Of a stretch of DNA of 64,000 bases, positions 36,874 through 45,191 are shown piece by piece (positions within the stretch are counted from its first letter, which is position 1; the number at the start of each line of letters is the position of its first letter). The stretch spans positions 620,001-684,000 of the forward strand of contig CAVYEI010000002.1 in NCBI GenBank assembly GCA_963767475.1. Reading direction: 5' to 3'. The position numbers and the translations under genes are program-made. Origin of the DNA: WHSW01 sp963767475 (lineage in GTDB: Bacteria > Actinomycetota > Thermoleophilia > Solirubrobacterales > 70-9). Below the pieces are notes generated by a model that saw only the letters and a program-made list of their open reading frames with translations, was not told the DNA's origin and searched no databases.

Positions 36874-36927
36874 TGGACCCTCCGTGGTCGAGACTTGAAA
36901 GGCGCTCCCGCCTCCGAGTCGGAGGAG

Positions 36928-36949
36928 CCTAACTGATCAGGAAAGTTTC
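36928..36949 (-). promoter_or_regulatory. conserved 5' element shared with copy 2
   Basis: A 22-base sequence, on the coding strand GAAACTTTCCTGATCAGTTAGG, matches the region ahead of copy 2 (57585-57606) at 20 of 22 positions. It lies 55 bases upstream of ATG 36873 here. The ribosome-site region (TCTCGAC, CACGGAGG) is also shared. It may be a promoter, an operator or an RNA leader. Confidence 0.5.
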
Positions 36950-37156
36950 AGACACTCAAGATCAGCATGGCTGGGCAACCGTCACTCACCCCGCTGATTT
37001 CCTCGGTGAGGCGCGTACAGCCGACCCGCCCCGTGGTCCTGAGGACCTGGCTGACCGGCGCGGGGATCCGTCGTCTTTGCGCCGGTTAGTTCTGTCGTAA
37101 TCTCGTCGGTCGCAAGCCCGTGGCCGGAGCAACCACTCCGCCCATCGTGCCTGTGC

Positions 37157-37792
37157 CTACTCGCCGAAAACGAATCGCTGAACTATCTCGTCGGTGACGC
37201 GAGTGATCTGCGGGACTTCGGCCGCCCAGGGATCTGGGTGGTCGTGCTGCTCGCGGCTGACTAGGCCGCCGGCCACCGAGAGGATCGCGGCTCTAACGTC
37301 GCCTCCGCATTCATGCCAGCGATTCACGGTCAACATTGCCGAGTCGTCCTCGGCTCGGACGAGCTCTACAGCGAAGAAGGCCCTGCCCTGACTAGAAGCT
37401 CCTGGCGTTTCGAGGCCGGTCGCTGCGCCCTCGTCCTGCTCGAGCTCCTGTTCACTCGGGCCGACAGTGATGGCTTGAACAAAGCGCTTGGCGGTCTTGC
37501 CAGCTGGCCCCTCCTCGTCGTCGTCTGAAACAGAACTCCAGACCAGACGATGCAAGGCCAGCTCGGCCGGCAGCTTGCCGATACCGGCCTGGCCGTGCTC
37601 GCCTTCGGCGTCCATCGATTGACGGTCTCGGTCGCTACCGCTACCGCTGTTCGTATTCCCGTTCAGCCGAGCCCAGCAGAAATCCGGGGTCAGCCGACCT
37701 AGTGCGTCGCCGTCGGTTCGCGCTAGGCGAGTCTCAGCCGAGTAAGAGTCTCGGCCACCAGGGATGGGATCTGATGAGTCGCCGCGAACCAT
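37157..37792 (-). CDS. hypothetical protein
   Basis: A 211-residue protein from ATG 37792 (MVRGDSSDPIPGGRDSYSAE). It is highly acidic and low in complexity in the middle (SDDDEEGPAG, Asn/Ser/Gly-rich GNTNSGSGSDRDRQS). The C-terminal part looks folded: AFFAVELVRAEDDSAMLTVN, AAILSVAGGLVSREQ and ITRVTDEIVQRFVFGE. No membrane segment. It lies downstream of the 37925 gene on the same strand. Function unknown; the start is uncertain because the frame stays open upstream to 37903. Confidence 0.5.
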   Translation of the reverse strand: MVRGDSSDPIPGGRDSYSAETRLARTDGDALGRLTPDFCWARLNGNTNSGSGSDRDRQSMDAEGEHGQAGIGKLPAELALHRLVWSSVSDDDEEGPAGKTAKRFVQAITVGPSEQELEQDEGAATGLETPGASSQGRAFFAVELVRAEDDSAMLTVNRWHECGGDVRAAILSVAGGLVSREQHDHPDPWAAEVPQITRVTDEIVQRFVFGE

Positions 37793-37924
37793 GAGGTGAA
37801 TGTAGGGCGTTTCGACGGTCGCACCGGAGCTGGAACTGGCTTGGCGTCTACTCTGCGAGCTAACACGCCGAGGGTGGGCAAGATCCTGGCAGGGACCCAC
37901 CACCTGGAATCGGAAGTGGGCCGG

Positions 37925-38143
37925 CTACGCCGCCATGGCGACGCTCGTCACTTCCATGCCCAAAACCCAGGAAGGCCGCATCGCTCCCGGGATTAACACC
38001 AAGTAGTCGAGCTCCCGCAGGTCATTGTCGTCCGGGAGATGCTCGTCGTCCCAGGCGATCGCTACAACCGGAAGGTGCGCCGTCGGCTCCGCCTTTGGGG
38101 TAACAACAAGCCTCTCTGTCGGTGCGAAGACGTGGCGAGCCAT
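37925..38143 (-). CDS. hypothetical small protein
   Basis: A 72-residue protein from ATG 38143: MARHVFAPTERLVVTPKAEP, then VVAIAWDDEHLPDDNDLREL, ending in a hydrophobic stretch DYLVLIPGAMRPSWVLG. Composition supports coding. No family recognised. It probably shares a transcript with the gene at 37157. Confidence 0.4.
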   Translation of the reverse strand: MARHVFAPTERLVVTPKAEPTAHLPVVAIAWDDEHLPDDNDLRELDYLVLIPGAMRPSWVLGMEVTSVAMAA

Positions 38144-38627
38144 GAATCGAAATCTAACGATTTGGTTGGTGGCGTCAAGCGAGAACGCCGGGGGAAGGTC
38201 GTGCCGGTCCGTTAAGTGGCTTGATGTTTAGCTACGTAGCCATCGACTGCGGCGGCTTTCGGCGCCAGGGAATTATCAGGGCCGAAAGCGCCGACGAGGC
38301 GACAACGTCGCTCCGGACAGTCTTCGAGGTTGTGCTGATCCTCGAGATGGCGTGAAGAACTGAACACCCAGCTCAGTGCATAACCTCGGCGAGCCTGAGC
38401 GAACTTACGGCCATGAGCGCGAAGGGATCTGATCAGGCCAGTTAGCGCGAGCCATGATCTGAAGGCAGGGAGTTTCGAAGCCACCACCGGTGCCGCCAGC
38501 AAGAGCAGCCCAGGGCCAAGAGCGAGGTCTCAGCGATGGCTCGAGCCCAAACTCGGCCCCGCGCTGACTTGTCCGAAGTTGTAAGAAGGTTGGCAGGGGC
38601 CGCTGACTTAGCTACGAATAGCGGACC
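38144..38627. other. no firm gene; possible decayed frame
   Basis: A 484-base interval. A reverse frame at 38212-38502 has a Leu-rich start and a stretch ARRGYALSWVFSSSRHLED, faintly like ERRGYAQFSVRVLSASRLRI at 57765-58106. Its start is a TTG without a ribosome site. I treat it as a probable gene fragment rather than a working gene. Confidence 0.25.
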
Positions 38628-39392
38628 ATGCCCGGTCTGCAAGACGATTGGTCTGCTCGCCTCGGCGGCTCGGCAGCGAACCTGGAGGTCGACCTTGATC
38701 GCTTCCCCGAGCTTCGCCAGGCGGTGGTGCCAGTTAACTTCGATCTGGTGGTTGAGGAGGGCTCCTATCTCACCATGACCGAGGACGGGCTCCAAGGTGT
38801 GTTGCGCGGCCGACTCATTCCTCCCAGTGGCAGTCGCTCGGATGTTCCGCCCAAATCCGGGGCTATCGGCCTGGAGTTCGACACTTCCTTCGAGGGCTTC
38901 CTGGAGATCGAGACGCTCGACACTCCAGCTCAGGCACAGCGTCGTGGCCTCGGTCGGCTAATCATGGCTGGGATCGCTGATCTAGCTGATGGCCTAGGAA
39001 TCGAGGCCCTGATCCTTGAAGCCAGCAAGACCGGCCGCTACGCCTGGGCTCGCTGTGGCTTTCGTTTCATGGATCCCGATGAGGATCGGGATCGCATTGT
39101 CTCCGCCGCAAGTTCCTTCGCCGAAGCTCTTGGTCGACCGTGTGATTTCGCCGAGATCACCGAACCTTGGCAGCTAGCCAGAGTCCCCGGCTTAGTAAGC
39201 GCAGGCGAGGTGGAGGCGGTGGGCGGCCCAGCGGCGCAGCCGGGAGGGGCGGATCTGCGCTGGGGGTTGGGCAAGGCCCTACTCCTTGGCCCGCCACAAA
39301 ACGCCAACACCTGGTTTGGCAAGCTCGATCCTGGTCAACAAAGCCAGGATCGTGTCCGACTTGACGCCTACGCTCGCGGCAACGATGCCTAG
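38628..39392 (+). CDS. GNAT-like acetyltransferase domain protein
   Basis: A 254-residue protein. The acetyl-CoA site is visible at AQAQRRGLGRLIMAGIADLA (Q/RxxGxG/A pattern, about residues 104-123). It is followed by a strand EALILEA and RYAWARCGFRFM, which is the usual end of a GNAT fold. About 85 residues precede the domain and 80 residues of low complexity follow it. The substrate cannot be deduced. It is the first of four consecutive forward genes (38628-41080) without obvious functional links. Confidence 0.7.
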   Translation: MPGLQDDWSARLGGSAANLEVDLDRFPELRQAVVPVNFDLVVEEGSYLTMTEDGLQGVLRGRLIPPSGSRSDVPPKSGAIGLEFDTSFEGFLEIETLDTPAQAQRRGLGRLIMAGIADLADGLGIEALILEASKTGRYAWARCGFRFMDPDEDRDRIVSAASSFAEALGRPCDFAEITEPWQLARVPGLVSAGEVEAVGGPAAQPGGADLRWGLGKALLLGPPQNANTWFGKLDPGQQSQDRVRLDAYARGNDA

Positions 39393-39397
39393 TTCAG

Positions 39398-39829
39398 ATG
39401 CCAAAGACCGGCCGTAGACGACGCGGAATTCCTCGCCCGAAGTCCCGGCAGCAGCCCGATGCACCTCAATCGGACTTGTCTGCCGGCCCTCTTGAGCCGC
39501 TGCCGGAGATCGACGCTGCGGTTAAGGCGACCCGAGAGCGCCTCTATGGGCCGCTAGTTCAAGCATCGAACCGAAATGGGAATGGAAACGGGGGCACCCG
39601 CATCGTCTCGCCTAATCCTGCGGGCGGTTGGGACATTCGTGCCCCAAATGCCAGTCGCGTGAGCGCTCATAAACCGACCCAGGCCGCTGCCGACAAGCGC
39701 GCGGCCGAGATCTTGCGCAATCAGGGCGGCGGCGAGCGCATCACCCAAGGACGCGACGGAAGGATCCGCAGCAAGGACACCATCGCGCCTGGGCGTGATC
39801 CCGCTCCGCCCCACGATAAAGAGCACTAG
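39398..39829 (+). CDS. DUF2188-type protein
   Basis: A 143-residue protein with a basic, disordered N-terminus (MPKTGRRRRGIPRPKSRQQ) and a C-terminal DUF2188-like domain: RIVSPNPAGGWDIRAPNAS, AAADKRAAEILRNQGGGERI, then QGRDGRIRSKDTIAPGRDP. DUF2188 proteins are small, of unknown function and often found on plasmids and mobile DNA. It begins six bases after the acetyltransferase gene. Confidence 0.75.
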   Translation: MPKTGRRRRGIPRPKSRQQPDAPQSDLSAGPLEPLPEIDAAVKATRERLYGPLVQASNRNGNGNGGTRIVSPNPAGGWDIRAPNASRVSAHKPTQAAADKRAAEILRNQGGGERITQGRDGRIRSKDTIAPGRDPAPPHDKEH

Positions 39830-39881
39830 CTTCGACGGAATTCTCTGACGAGGTCGAGGTGCGGCTCTCGACCAGCTAGCC

Positions 39882-40163
39882 ATGAGCAACTCTGATGAGA
39901 TCCGACTGGCCGAGTTCGCGGCTCTCCGCCAGGAAACAGGGCAACGCGCCGCGCTCCAGCAAGCACTCGTTGCCCTCAACATCACCGTCGCCGGGGTCAT
40001 CACCGGCTTCGTTGTTTCCGATCGTGCTGATCAGGCGCTGTTCGTCGTCGTCTCGCTTACCGCTGGGGTCCTCGGTCTCCTCTGGATCGAGCCGGTTCGG
40101 GGCTGGACGAAACGCGCATTTTGCGCTGACAGAGCACCCGTTTTTCCGTCCGGCCGTCGCTGA
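39882..40163 (+). CDS. small two-helix membrane protein
   Basis: A 93-residue protein with a polar N-terminus (MSNSDEIRLAEFAALRQETG), helix 1 ALVALNITVAGVITGFVV and helix 2 LFVVVSLTAGVLGLLWIEPV. A short basic tail follows. Related small proteins usually continue with a longer cytoplasmic part after LLWI, so this copy may be shortened. Function unknown. Confidence 0.5.
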   Translation: MSNSDEIRLAEFAALRQETGQRAALQQALVALNITVAGVITGFVVSDRADQALFVVVSLTAGVLGLLWIEPVRGWTKRAFCADRAPVFPSGRR

Positions 40164-40177
40164 TACTCAAGGACACG

Positions 40178-41080
40178 ATGAGCGACGTGGCTCAACAGCT
40201 GGATCTTCGCGCTGTCGCGCGGAAGGAGGCAGGGATTCCCGATGTCGAGGCAGCGACGATCCTTGCCGACTCGGTCCACGACCAGCTGATGCAAACGGCG
40301 GAGGGCACCCGGCCCGACGACGACCGGCTACGGGCCGAAATGCGAACGCTGCGATTGCTCCTTGTCCGCCTCAATATCGACCACGACCTGCGCTTCCACA
40401 GCTTCTGGGAGGTGGTAAACGAGAACAACTGGTGGTGGCTGAGCGAATACGAGTTCGGCCCTGAGTCGAGTCAGATCAGGGAGGCCCGACAGGTGGTCAC
40501 CGGTCTCTTCCGGTTCATTTACTTACAACTCGAGGCGTTGGACCTTCCTCGGTTCACGGCCCCGGTTGGCACGCTCGCGGGCTGGTCGAGCGTCGAAAGC
40601 CTGGAGGCCGAATTGCGGGAGCGGTTTGCTGGCGCCAAGACGACCAATGACCTCAGGGCGATCGGAGACCTGTCGATCTCGCTTTTGCGCGAGGTGGGCA
40701 TGGTCGCGTTTGACGCTGCCCTTCACGGCGATCCAGATCAGGACATTCCCGCACCCAACAAGTATTGGCCGCGCATCGAGCTCATCCTAGGCGCGGTGGC
40801 CGATGGTCCGCGTTTCGAAGCGTTGCGCGGGTTCGCTCGCAAGGCGAACGCTCTAGCGCAAGGCGTTCGGCATCAAGGTGAGACCGGCGACGGCGGGCAG
40901 CATTTCGTTCGCAATCGCCTCGAGGCGCAGATTGCAATCAACGCTTGTCTGTCCGTCGCCGTCCTGGTCCGGGCGGTTGTCGCCGATGACTGGGTCGGGG
41001 TGGACCCGGAGACCCCGCCCGAAGCGTCGGTATCGAGCGGCATGCTGATCGGGCCTGCCGAGGAGGACATTCCGTTCTAG
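40178..41080 (+). CDS. hypothetical helical protein
   Basis: A 300-residue soluble protein, largely helical. It has a Trp/Asn-rich stretch FWEVVNENNWWWLSEYEF, then LRAIGDLSISLLREVGMVAF. Late in the sequence FARKANALAQGVRHQGETGD and AINACLSVAVLVRAVVADDW look like the last helices of a HEPN-like or abortive-infection-type fold, but no clear Rx4-6H RNase motif is present. I do not recognise the family. It starts 14 bases after the membrane protein. Confidence 0.5.
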   Translation: MSDVAQQLDLRAVARKEAGIPDVEAATILADSVHDQLMQTAEGTRPDDDRLRAEMRTLRLLLVRLNIDHDLRFHSFWEVVNENNWWWLSEYEFGPESSQIREARQVVTGLFRFIYLQLEALDLPRFTAPVGTLAGWSSVESLEAELRERFAGAKTTNDLRAIGDLSISLLREVGMVAFDAALHGDPDQDIPAPNKYWPRIELILGAVADGPRFEALRGFARKANALAQGVRHQGETGDGGQHFVRNRLEAQIAINACLSVAVLVRAVVADDWVGVDPETPPEASVSSGMLIGPAEEDIPF

Positions 41081-41149
41081 AGCGGCAATGGGCCGACCCT
41101 TTGGCGCACCTTGGAGTCGGCGAAAGCCGAGCGGCGCGCCGCTGGAACC

Positions 41150-41752
41150 TCAGTCCCCGAGCGGGAGGCCACTAATCCGCTTATCGCCCTTCGTGAACAC
41201 TTGGCGCGCACCGTTGAAGCTCGCGACCCAGCCGTGGAGGTTGGTCGTGTGCAGAAAGCTGGCTAGTTGCCGCTCGGCTTTCGGACAGTTCAAGCCCACC
41301 GCGCGAATTCGCGCCCACCCGGCGAAGTCGTCATATACGCGGCCTTCGCACTTGTGGACGCCGGCTTTCGAGACGGGCGCCGTGGCTGACGACGCGCGAA
41401 GCCTCTCGCCCGCCACGTCGTAGGAGAACTTGAACAAGACGGTCTTGTTCCCGTCCACGCAGAAGATGTCACCGCTTGAACCACCGTTGCAGTTCCACCC
41501 TCCGCCAATCGGGCCGGCCAGAGGGGGAGCTTGGTCGAGGAACCGACGAATCACTCTTCGTGCGGTTCGGCAGCTCGCTCCCTTCGCCCGAACGTGGTTC
41601 GCTCGCCACGTACCGGATGCCGTATCGACGTTAACCCGCGGGCAGTGCTTCAGCTTCTGCGCCGTTTGTACCTGCCCTGCGTGGGCGGATGGCGCAGCTA
41701 GCCAGAGAGCCAACAACGCAAGAAGTGCGGTGCTTGCGGTTCCCTGGCGCAT
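41150..41752 (-). CDS. small secreted cysteine-containing protein
   Basis: A 200-residue protein from ATG 41752: signal peptide ALLALLALWLAAPSAHAGQV, then a mature domain with six Cys arranged in pairs (KHCPRVN, GASCRTARRV, GWNCNGG, IFCVDG, HKCEGRV, LNCPKAE). It is of the same general style as the secreted proteins at 28205 and 31355. The repeated pattern of a Cys followed by a basic helix (CRTARRVIRRFL; CPKAERQLASFL) suggests an internal duplication. Function unknown. Confidence 0.65.
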   Translation of the reverse strand: MRQGTASTALLALLALWLAAPSAHAGQVQTAQKLKHCPRVNVDTASGTWRANHVRAKGASCRTARRVIRRFLDQAPPLAGPIGGGWNCNGGSSGDIFCVDGNKTVLFKFSYDVAGERLRASSATAPVSKAGVHKCEGRVYDDFAGWARIRAVGLNCPKAERQLASFLHTTNLHGWVASFNGARQVFTKGDKRISGLPLGD

Positions 41753-41931
41753 CTCGAGAGAGCCTATACCCCGGCACACCGGTGGCTGCCTTGGGAATGC
41801 CGCGGCCTCAGTCAGCCCGTTGATGCAAGAGCTGGGTCAAGTCGAGAAGTCGCGGCCTGAGGAGGTGACGTTGTCAAGGACCGCAGCGACACCACCAGAT
41901 TCGTCTTCAGTTCGGCCATAGTGTTTCGGCG

Positions 41932-43068
41932 ATGACAATCCGCATCCCCAAGTGGCTCTTGGCCGTATTCGCCGTCGTTCTCGTCGGCGGAGCCGTTGCC
42001 GGCGCTTATCTGATCGGGCAGAGCAGCGGTGGCGACGATGGCGCGGAGACGGTCGAAGCCGGGGACGAGGTTGAAGACAGCGCCGCGAGCACCGGGCCCG
42101 AGGCCCAACCGGCGCCTTGTGACGAGCGGGCGGCCAAGGAGGCCGCGCTAACCGCCGGCTTTGCCGATCGGATCGAGACGACGGCTGAGGTGCAGAAGCA
42201 AATGGCCGGCGTCAGCGAAAGCGACTTCCCGTCGAGCGTGCCGCAGGCGCCGTTCTGGGACGAGATCGCCGGTTACCGCGTTGCGATTCTCGAGTGCGCC
42301 GACCTAACCGGCGACGAAGTCGAAGAGATGGTCCTTGCCCCAAGCGCGGGCGCCGGTGGCAACATGTTCAACTGGGCGGTTTTCACTCCCGACGATTCGG
42401 GTGAATGGCAGCTGGCGTTCAGCCGAGAAGCGCATCAGATCAGTGACCTCAAGCTGCGCGAGGGCACGATTACCGAGGAAGCCCCTACATTCGAGGAAGG
42501 CGACCCGAGCTGCTGCCCATCCGCGTTTCGCACTAGCGAGATCAGCTACCGCGATGGCAGGTTCGTATTGGTCTCGCCCACCGCAGAGCCGGGACAACGC
42601 GAGATCAGCTTCTCGACCGACGGTACGCCACTGCGCCTAGGCGAGATCGATGTGCAACAGGCCACCCCCGACGATGCTCGCGCCCAACTGGGCACGCCGA
42701 ACTCGATCATCTCGACCGATCCGGAAGTCTGCGTGCAATCGTGGTCTGACCTCGGCCTCAGGATCACCTTCGCCAACCTGGGTGGCGCCGATGCCTGCGG
42801 CCGGAAGGGAGCAGTCGGCTCATTTGATCTCGTGGGGAGCCTTGCGGAGCAGGCCGGGTGGGTGACCGACGACGGCGCCAAGGTCGGGATGAACGCGAAC
42901 GAGCTGCGGGGGATTTATCCCGAGGCCATGCGCGAAGGTGACGAGATGACCTTGATCCAACGGCCGAGCCCCTTTGGTGAAGGCGGCGTCACAACCAGCC
43001 TCAGCGCCTATCTTGGGGACGGCCAGGCGCTCGGCTACCGGGTCTTCGTCGGCGCCGCCGGAGAGTAG
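41932..43068 (+). CDS. membrane-anchored extracytoplasmic protein
   Basis: A 378-residue protein with an N-terminal anchor helix (WLLAVFAVVLVGGAVAGAYL), an acidic linker (GDDGAETVEAGDEVEDSA) and an extracytoplasmic domain. The middle resembles LppP/LprE-type actinobacterial surface proteins that carry a 'VaVleCaDLTGDEVEEMVLA' pattern, as in ILECADLTGDEVEEMVLAPS here. Three Cys pairs may be bridged (SCCPSAF). The C-terminal part has a repeated 'lG..d..vG.n..el..iYP' type segment (KVGMNANELRGIYPEAM). Function unknown. Confidence 0.6.
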   Translation: MTIRIPKWLLAVFAVVLVGGAVAGAYLIGQSSGGDDGAETVEAGDEVEDSAASTGPEAQPAPCDERAAKEAALTAGFADRIETTAEVQKQMAGVSESDFPSSVPQAPFWDEIAGYRVAILECADLTGDEVEEMVLAPSAGAGGNMFNWAVFTPDDSGEWQLAFSREAHQISDLKLREGTITEEAPTFEEGDPSCCPSAFRTSEISYRDGRFVLVSPTAEPGQREISFSTDGTPLRLGEIDVQQATPDDARAQLGTPNSIISTDPEVCVQSWSDLGLRITFANLGGADACGRKGAVGSFDLVGSLAEQAGWVTDDGAKVGMNANELRGIYPEAMREGDEMTLIQRPSPFGEGGVTTSLSAYLGDGQALGYRVFVGAAGE

Positions 43069-43274
43069 CTGCCAGGCCCCAGGAAACCCGCGGCTCGACT
43101 ATTCGGCGCTGCCCGCCGCCCTGCGCGGAGCCGCGCGAAATCGTCCGAGTTGGCCATCACCTCGTAGAGGCAGCCGCGCTCCCATTTAGCCTCTTCATCG
43201 CGGGATTCATTGATCACTCCACTCCCCCTTGGTATTCGCCAAACGAAGTGATGATGCCGAGGTTTTTCGTTGAC
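43035..43274 (-). CDS. possible small protein downstream of the antitoxin
   Basis: A 79-residue frame from GTG 43274: MNEKPRHHHFVWRIPRGSGV, then EEAKWERGCLYEVMANSDDF, ending AAPTKTR. Coding quality is moderate, and it overlaps the end of the convergent gene by 34 bases. It might be a third gene of the toxin-antitoxin operon or a chance frame. Confidence 0.3.
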   Translation of the reverse strand, partial: VNEKPRHHHFVWRIPRGSGVINESRDEEAKWERGCLYEVMANSDDFARLRAGRRAAPNSRAAGFLGPGSYSPAAPTKTR

Positions 43275-43291
43275 GGTGGAGGACTCACGAC

Positions 43292-43729
43292 CTAAGGGCT
43301 CTTGGCTCTGAAGGCGTCCGTAGGGGTCGGAGCCGACGCGGTACGAGTGTCGGCTATCCGACGCCTCAACCGAGCGAGCCACTTGGGCGGGTCGGGATCG
43401 GCGGCAGCCGGAGTCTCCGAGCGATCGTCGAAGGGGATCGGCGTCAGGCCGAAGCGAAGACCAAGCGCCCAGCCGAGCTCGGCGATGGTCTTGAGTGTGA
43501 CGTTGGTGCGCCCGCCGAGGATGCGGCTGACCTGGGCCTCGTCCATGTCGAGACGCCGCGCAAGTTCGCGTTGGCTAATGCCGTGGCTCTCGAGCATGGC
43601 TGCAATTGTCTCCATGGCCTCGCCGTAGAGCAGTTCTCGCTCATAAAGGCGACGCGGCTCGATCGCCGATTCCGACTGCGACTGGGCTGGGCTAGCTGGT
43701 CGCTGCCGGCTAGCGCTCGCCGGTGTCAA
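43292..43729 (-). CDS. XRE-type helix-turn-helix antitoxin, HigA-like
   Basis: The core is a Cro/CI helix-turn-helix: MLESHGISQRELARRLDMDE, AQVSRILGGRTNVTLKTIAE and LGWALGLRFGLTPIPF. It is preceded by PRRLYERELLYGEAMETIAA, usual in antitoxins of this group. A disordered acidic/basic tail follows. Because the conserved RRLYERE part precedes the first ATG (43615), I take TTG 43729 as the start, overlapping the toxin by 20 bases. A shorter product from ATG 43615 (107 residues) is possible. It neutralises the upstream toxin and probably represses the operon. Confidence 0.7.
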   Translation of the reverse strand: MTPASASRQRPASPAQSQSESAIEPRRLYERELLYGEAMETIAAMLESHGISQRELARRLDMDEAQVSRILGGRTNVTLKTIAELGWALGLRFGLTPIPFDDRSETPAAADPDPPKWLARLRRRIADTRTASAPTPTDAFRAKSP

Positions 43730-44099
43730 AACCGTACTCTCGCCAACGCGCCAGCTCGCGCGCGGCGAGCTTGACGGCACCGGCCGGTAGTGCTGACTGC
43801 GTCTTGACGAGGCCGTGAACGAGAAGCACTGTCGAGTCGGCGACAGCGCAGATGAGCCGCACCTGCGGTCCCGGTGAGCCTGGGGCTGTGACTTTGAGCT
43901 CGAACAGCCCCTTCGATCCGCGGATCTTCTGCCAGCGGTTGGCCGCGGGCCTGCCGATGGCCAGCGACGTAGCGGCAATCCGGGCCGCGGACGCCAGCTT
44001 GGTCTTGTCGGCCGCGCTCAGCTCGTCCACGAACGCGGCGGTCTGTTGATTGGTGCATCGGAAAGTGAATTGTTCGTACTCGAGAATTGGTGGGCGCAT
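43710..44099 (-). CDS. RelE/HigB-like toxin (phage-derived Gp49 type)
   Basis: A 129-residue protein with the pattern NRWQKIRGSKGLFELKVTAP, QVRLICAVADSTVLLVHGLV KTQ and AARELARWREYGFD. This is the arrangement of phage-derived Gp49-like HigB toxins, which are ribosome-dependent mRNA nucleases. It precedes the antitoxin, the usual HigBA order. GGAGCTGGGC lies just upstream of ATG 44099. It follows the unknown gene at 44114 with a gap of only 14 bases (after frame correction). Confidence 0.75.
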   Translation of the reverse strand: MRPPILEYEQFTFRCTNQQTAAFVDELSAADKTKLASAARIAATSLAIGRPAANRWQKIRGSKGLFELKVTAPGSPGPQVRLICAVADSTVLLVHGLVKTQSALPAGAVKLAARELARWREYGFDTGER

Positions 44100-44113
44100 G
44101 CCCAGCTCCTTGC

Positions 44114-45009
44114 CTAAGAAGGAAGGGGCGAGCTGGCTTGATCAAGATTTCGGTTGCCACCTCGCCCGTCGACCACAGTTCGACGGGGCCGCGGCAAGGG
44201 GCTCCGGGCTCGATCGTGCTGTCGAGGTACTTGCGAATCCAGTTGGTCGAGGGCTCGGGGTTTTCATGCTTATGTCCCGGGGTGCCGTCAGTGATGTGTC
44301 TCGGCGTCGCCGCGACCACTTGCACGAGGTGTAGAGCGGCGAGGCCGGACCGCAGGGCGCGCAACGCGAAGTATCGCCAGCGAGCGAACCAAGCTCGGAC
44401 GCCTGGGCCGCTTCGCGCGACCGCCGGGTGATTGTGGGCGGTCTCGAGGTAGCCCTGAAGACTGATGGCAACGTCGACGTCGACGTCACTGGTCGAGAAG
44501 AACGGGGTGGACCGAGGCGGATCCCAGTCGGCGAGGACACGATCGAGGCGCGTTCGTTGCCATGACTCGAGCTGGGCGGTGTACCCGGCTAGGTTGATGT
44601 AGTTAATGGCCTGAGTGAGGCGTGAAAGAGTCGCCCTCGTCCACTCGAGGACGGGCGAGAAGTCGGCGAGGTACGGAGCCGTGAACCAGGCCTTCTTCAG
44701 ATCGTGCAGGTGGCCCAGGTACTCGGACGCCATGTCGGCCAGGCCCGGCTCGGTCGCAACCTCGATCCAGGCATCCCAGTTGCACGTGGCCAGACGAGTG
44801 CTGTTGATGTGCGTGAGATCAAGGTCGGCGAAGACCTGTCGACTGAGTTCGCGCAGGCCGACGTCTGCGGCGTTCGTGAGGCCTACCGCTTGGACCTCAT
44901 TGATCACGAGATCTTCGAAGGCCATATTCCAGAAGCTGAATGAGCGGTCAGGCCTGCCCGGATGGCCGGGTTCGGCACGTGGCTCATTCGGTGGAAGTGG
45001 CTCGGTCAC
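44114..45009 (-). CDS. unknown protein upstream of the toxin, frameshifted near 44148
   Basis: From GTG 45009 (leaderless, seven bases after TAGTCT) the frame encodes about 280 sensible residues: FEDLVINEVQAVGLTNAADV, LTRLTQ-like helices, SRLTQAINYINLAGYTAQLE and STSDVDVDVAISLQGYLETA. It then runs through the toxin gene in a wrong frame. Adding one base to the TTT run at 44148-44150 lets it end ...VATENLDQASSPLPS at a TAG at 44116-44114, just ahead of the toxin's ribosome site. I recognise no family. It may be a third component of the toxin-antitoxin unit. Confidence 0.55.
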
Positions 45010-45057
45010 GAAAAGAAGACTAGCAGGATGTTGACTTAAATATCAATGATGTTTATC
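45010..45057. promoter_or_regulatory. AT-rich divergent promoter region
   Basis: An AT-rich island in otherwise GC-rich DNA. Reverse: TTGATA, 18 bases, TAGTCT (45022-45017), then seven bases to GTG 45009. Forward: TTGACT (45031-45036), 17 bases, TATCTC, facing the nuclease-like gene at 45192. The core TTGACTTAAATATCAA has TTGA/TCAA ends in inverted order and could be the antitoxin operator. Confidence 0.5.
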
Positions 45058-45191
45058 TCAATGCCGCCGCACGGCGCCCGGACAACTCACAACTCACTAG
45101 CTGGACTTGCCGGTCGAACTTGCCAGGGTGAGTCTGCGAGGGGGACCTGGCCGTTCTCAGCAGCCGCCGGATCGGGTGCCACCCTGGACAC

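Noticed and set aside
39882..41080. Abortive-infection operon from the two-helix membrane protein and the helical protein
   Set aside because: There is no clear HEPN or Abi catalytic motif, only a general impression. Too weak to claim.
43726..45009. 427-residue protein covering the toxin gene
   Set aside because: The last third is the toxin gene read in a wrong frame. A one-base correction ends the gene just before the toxin's ribosome site.
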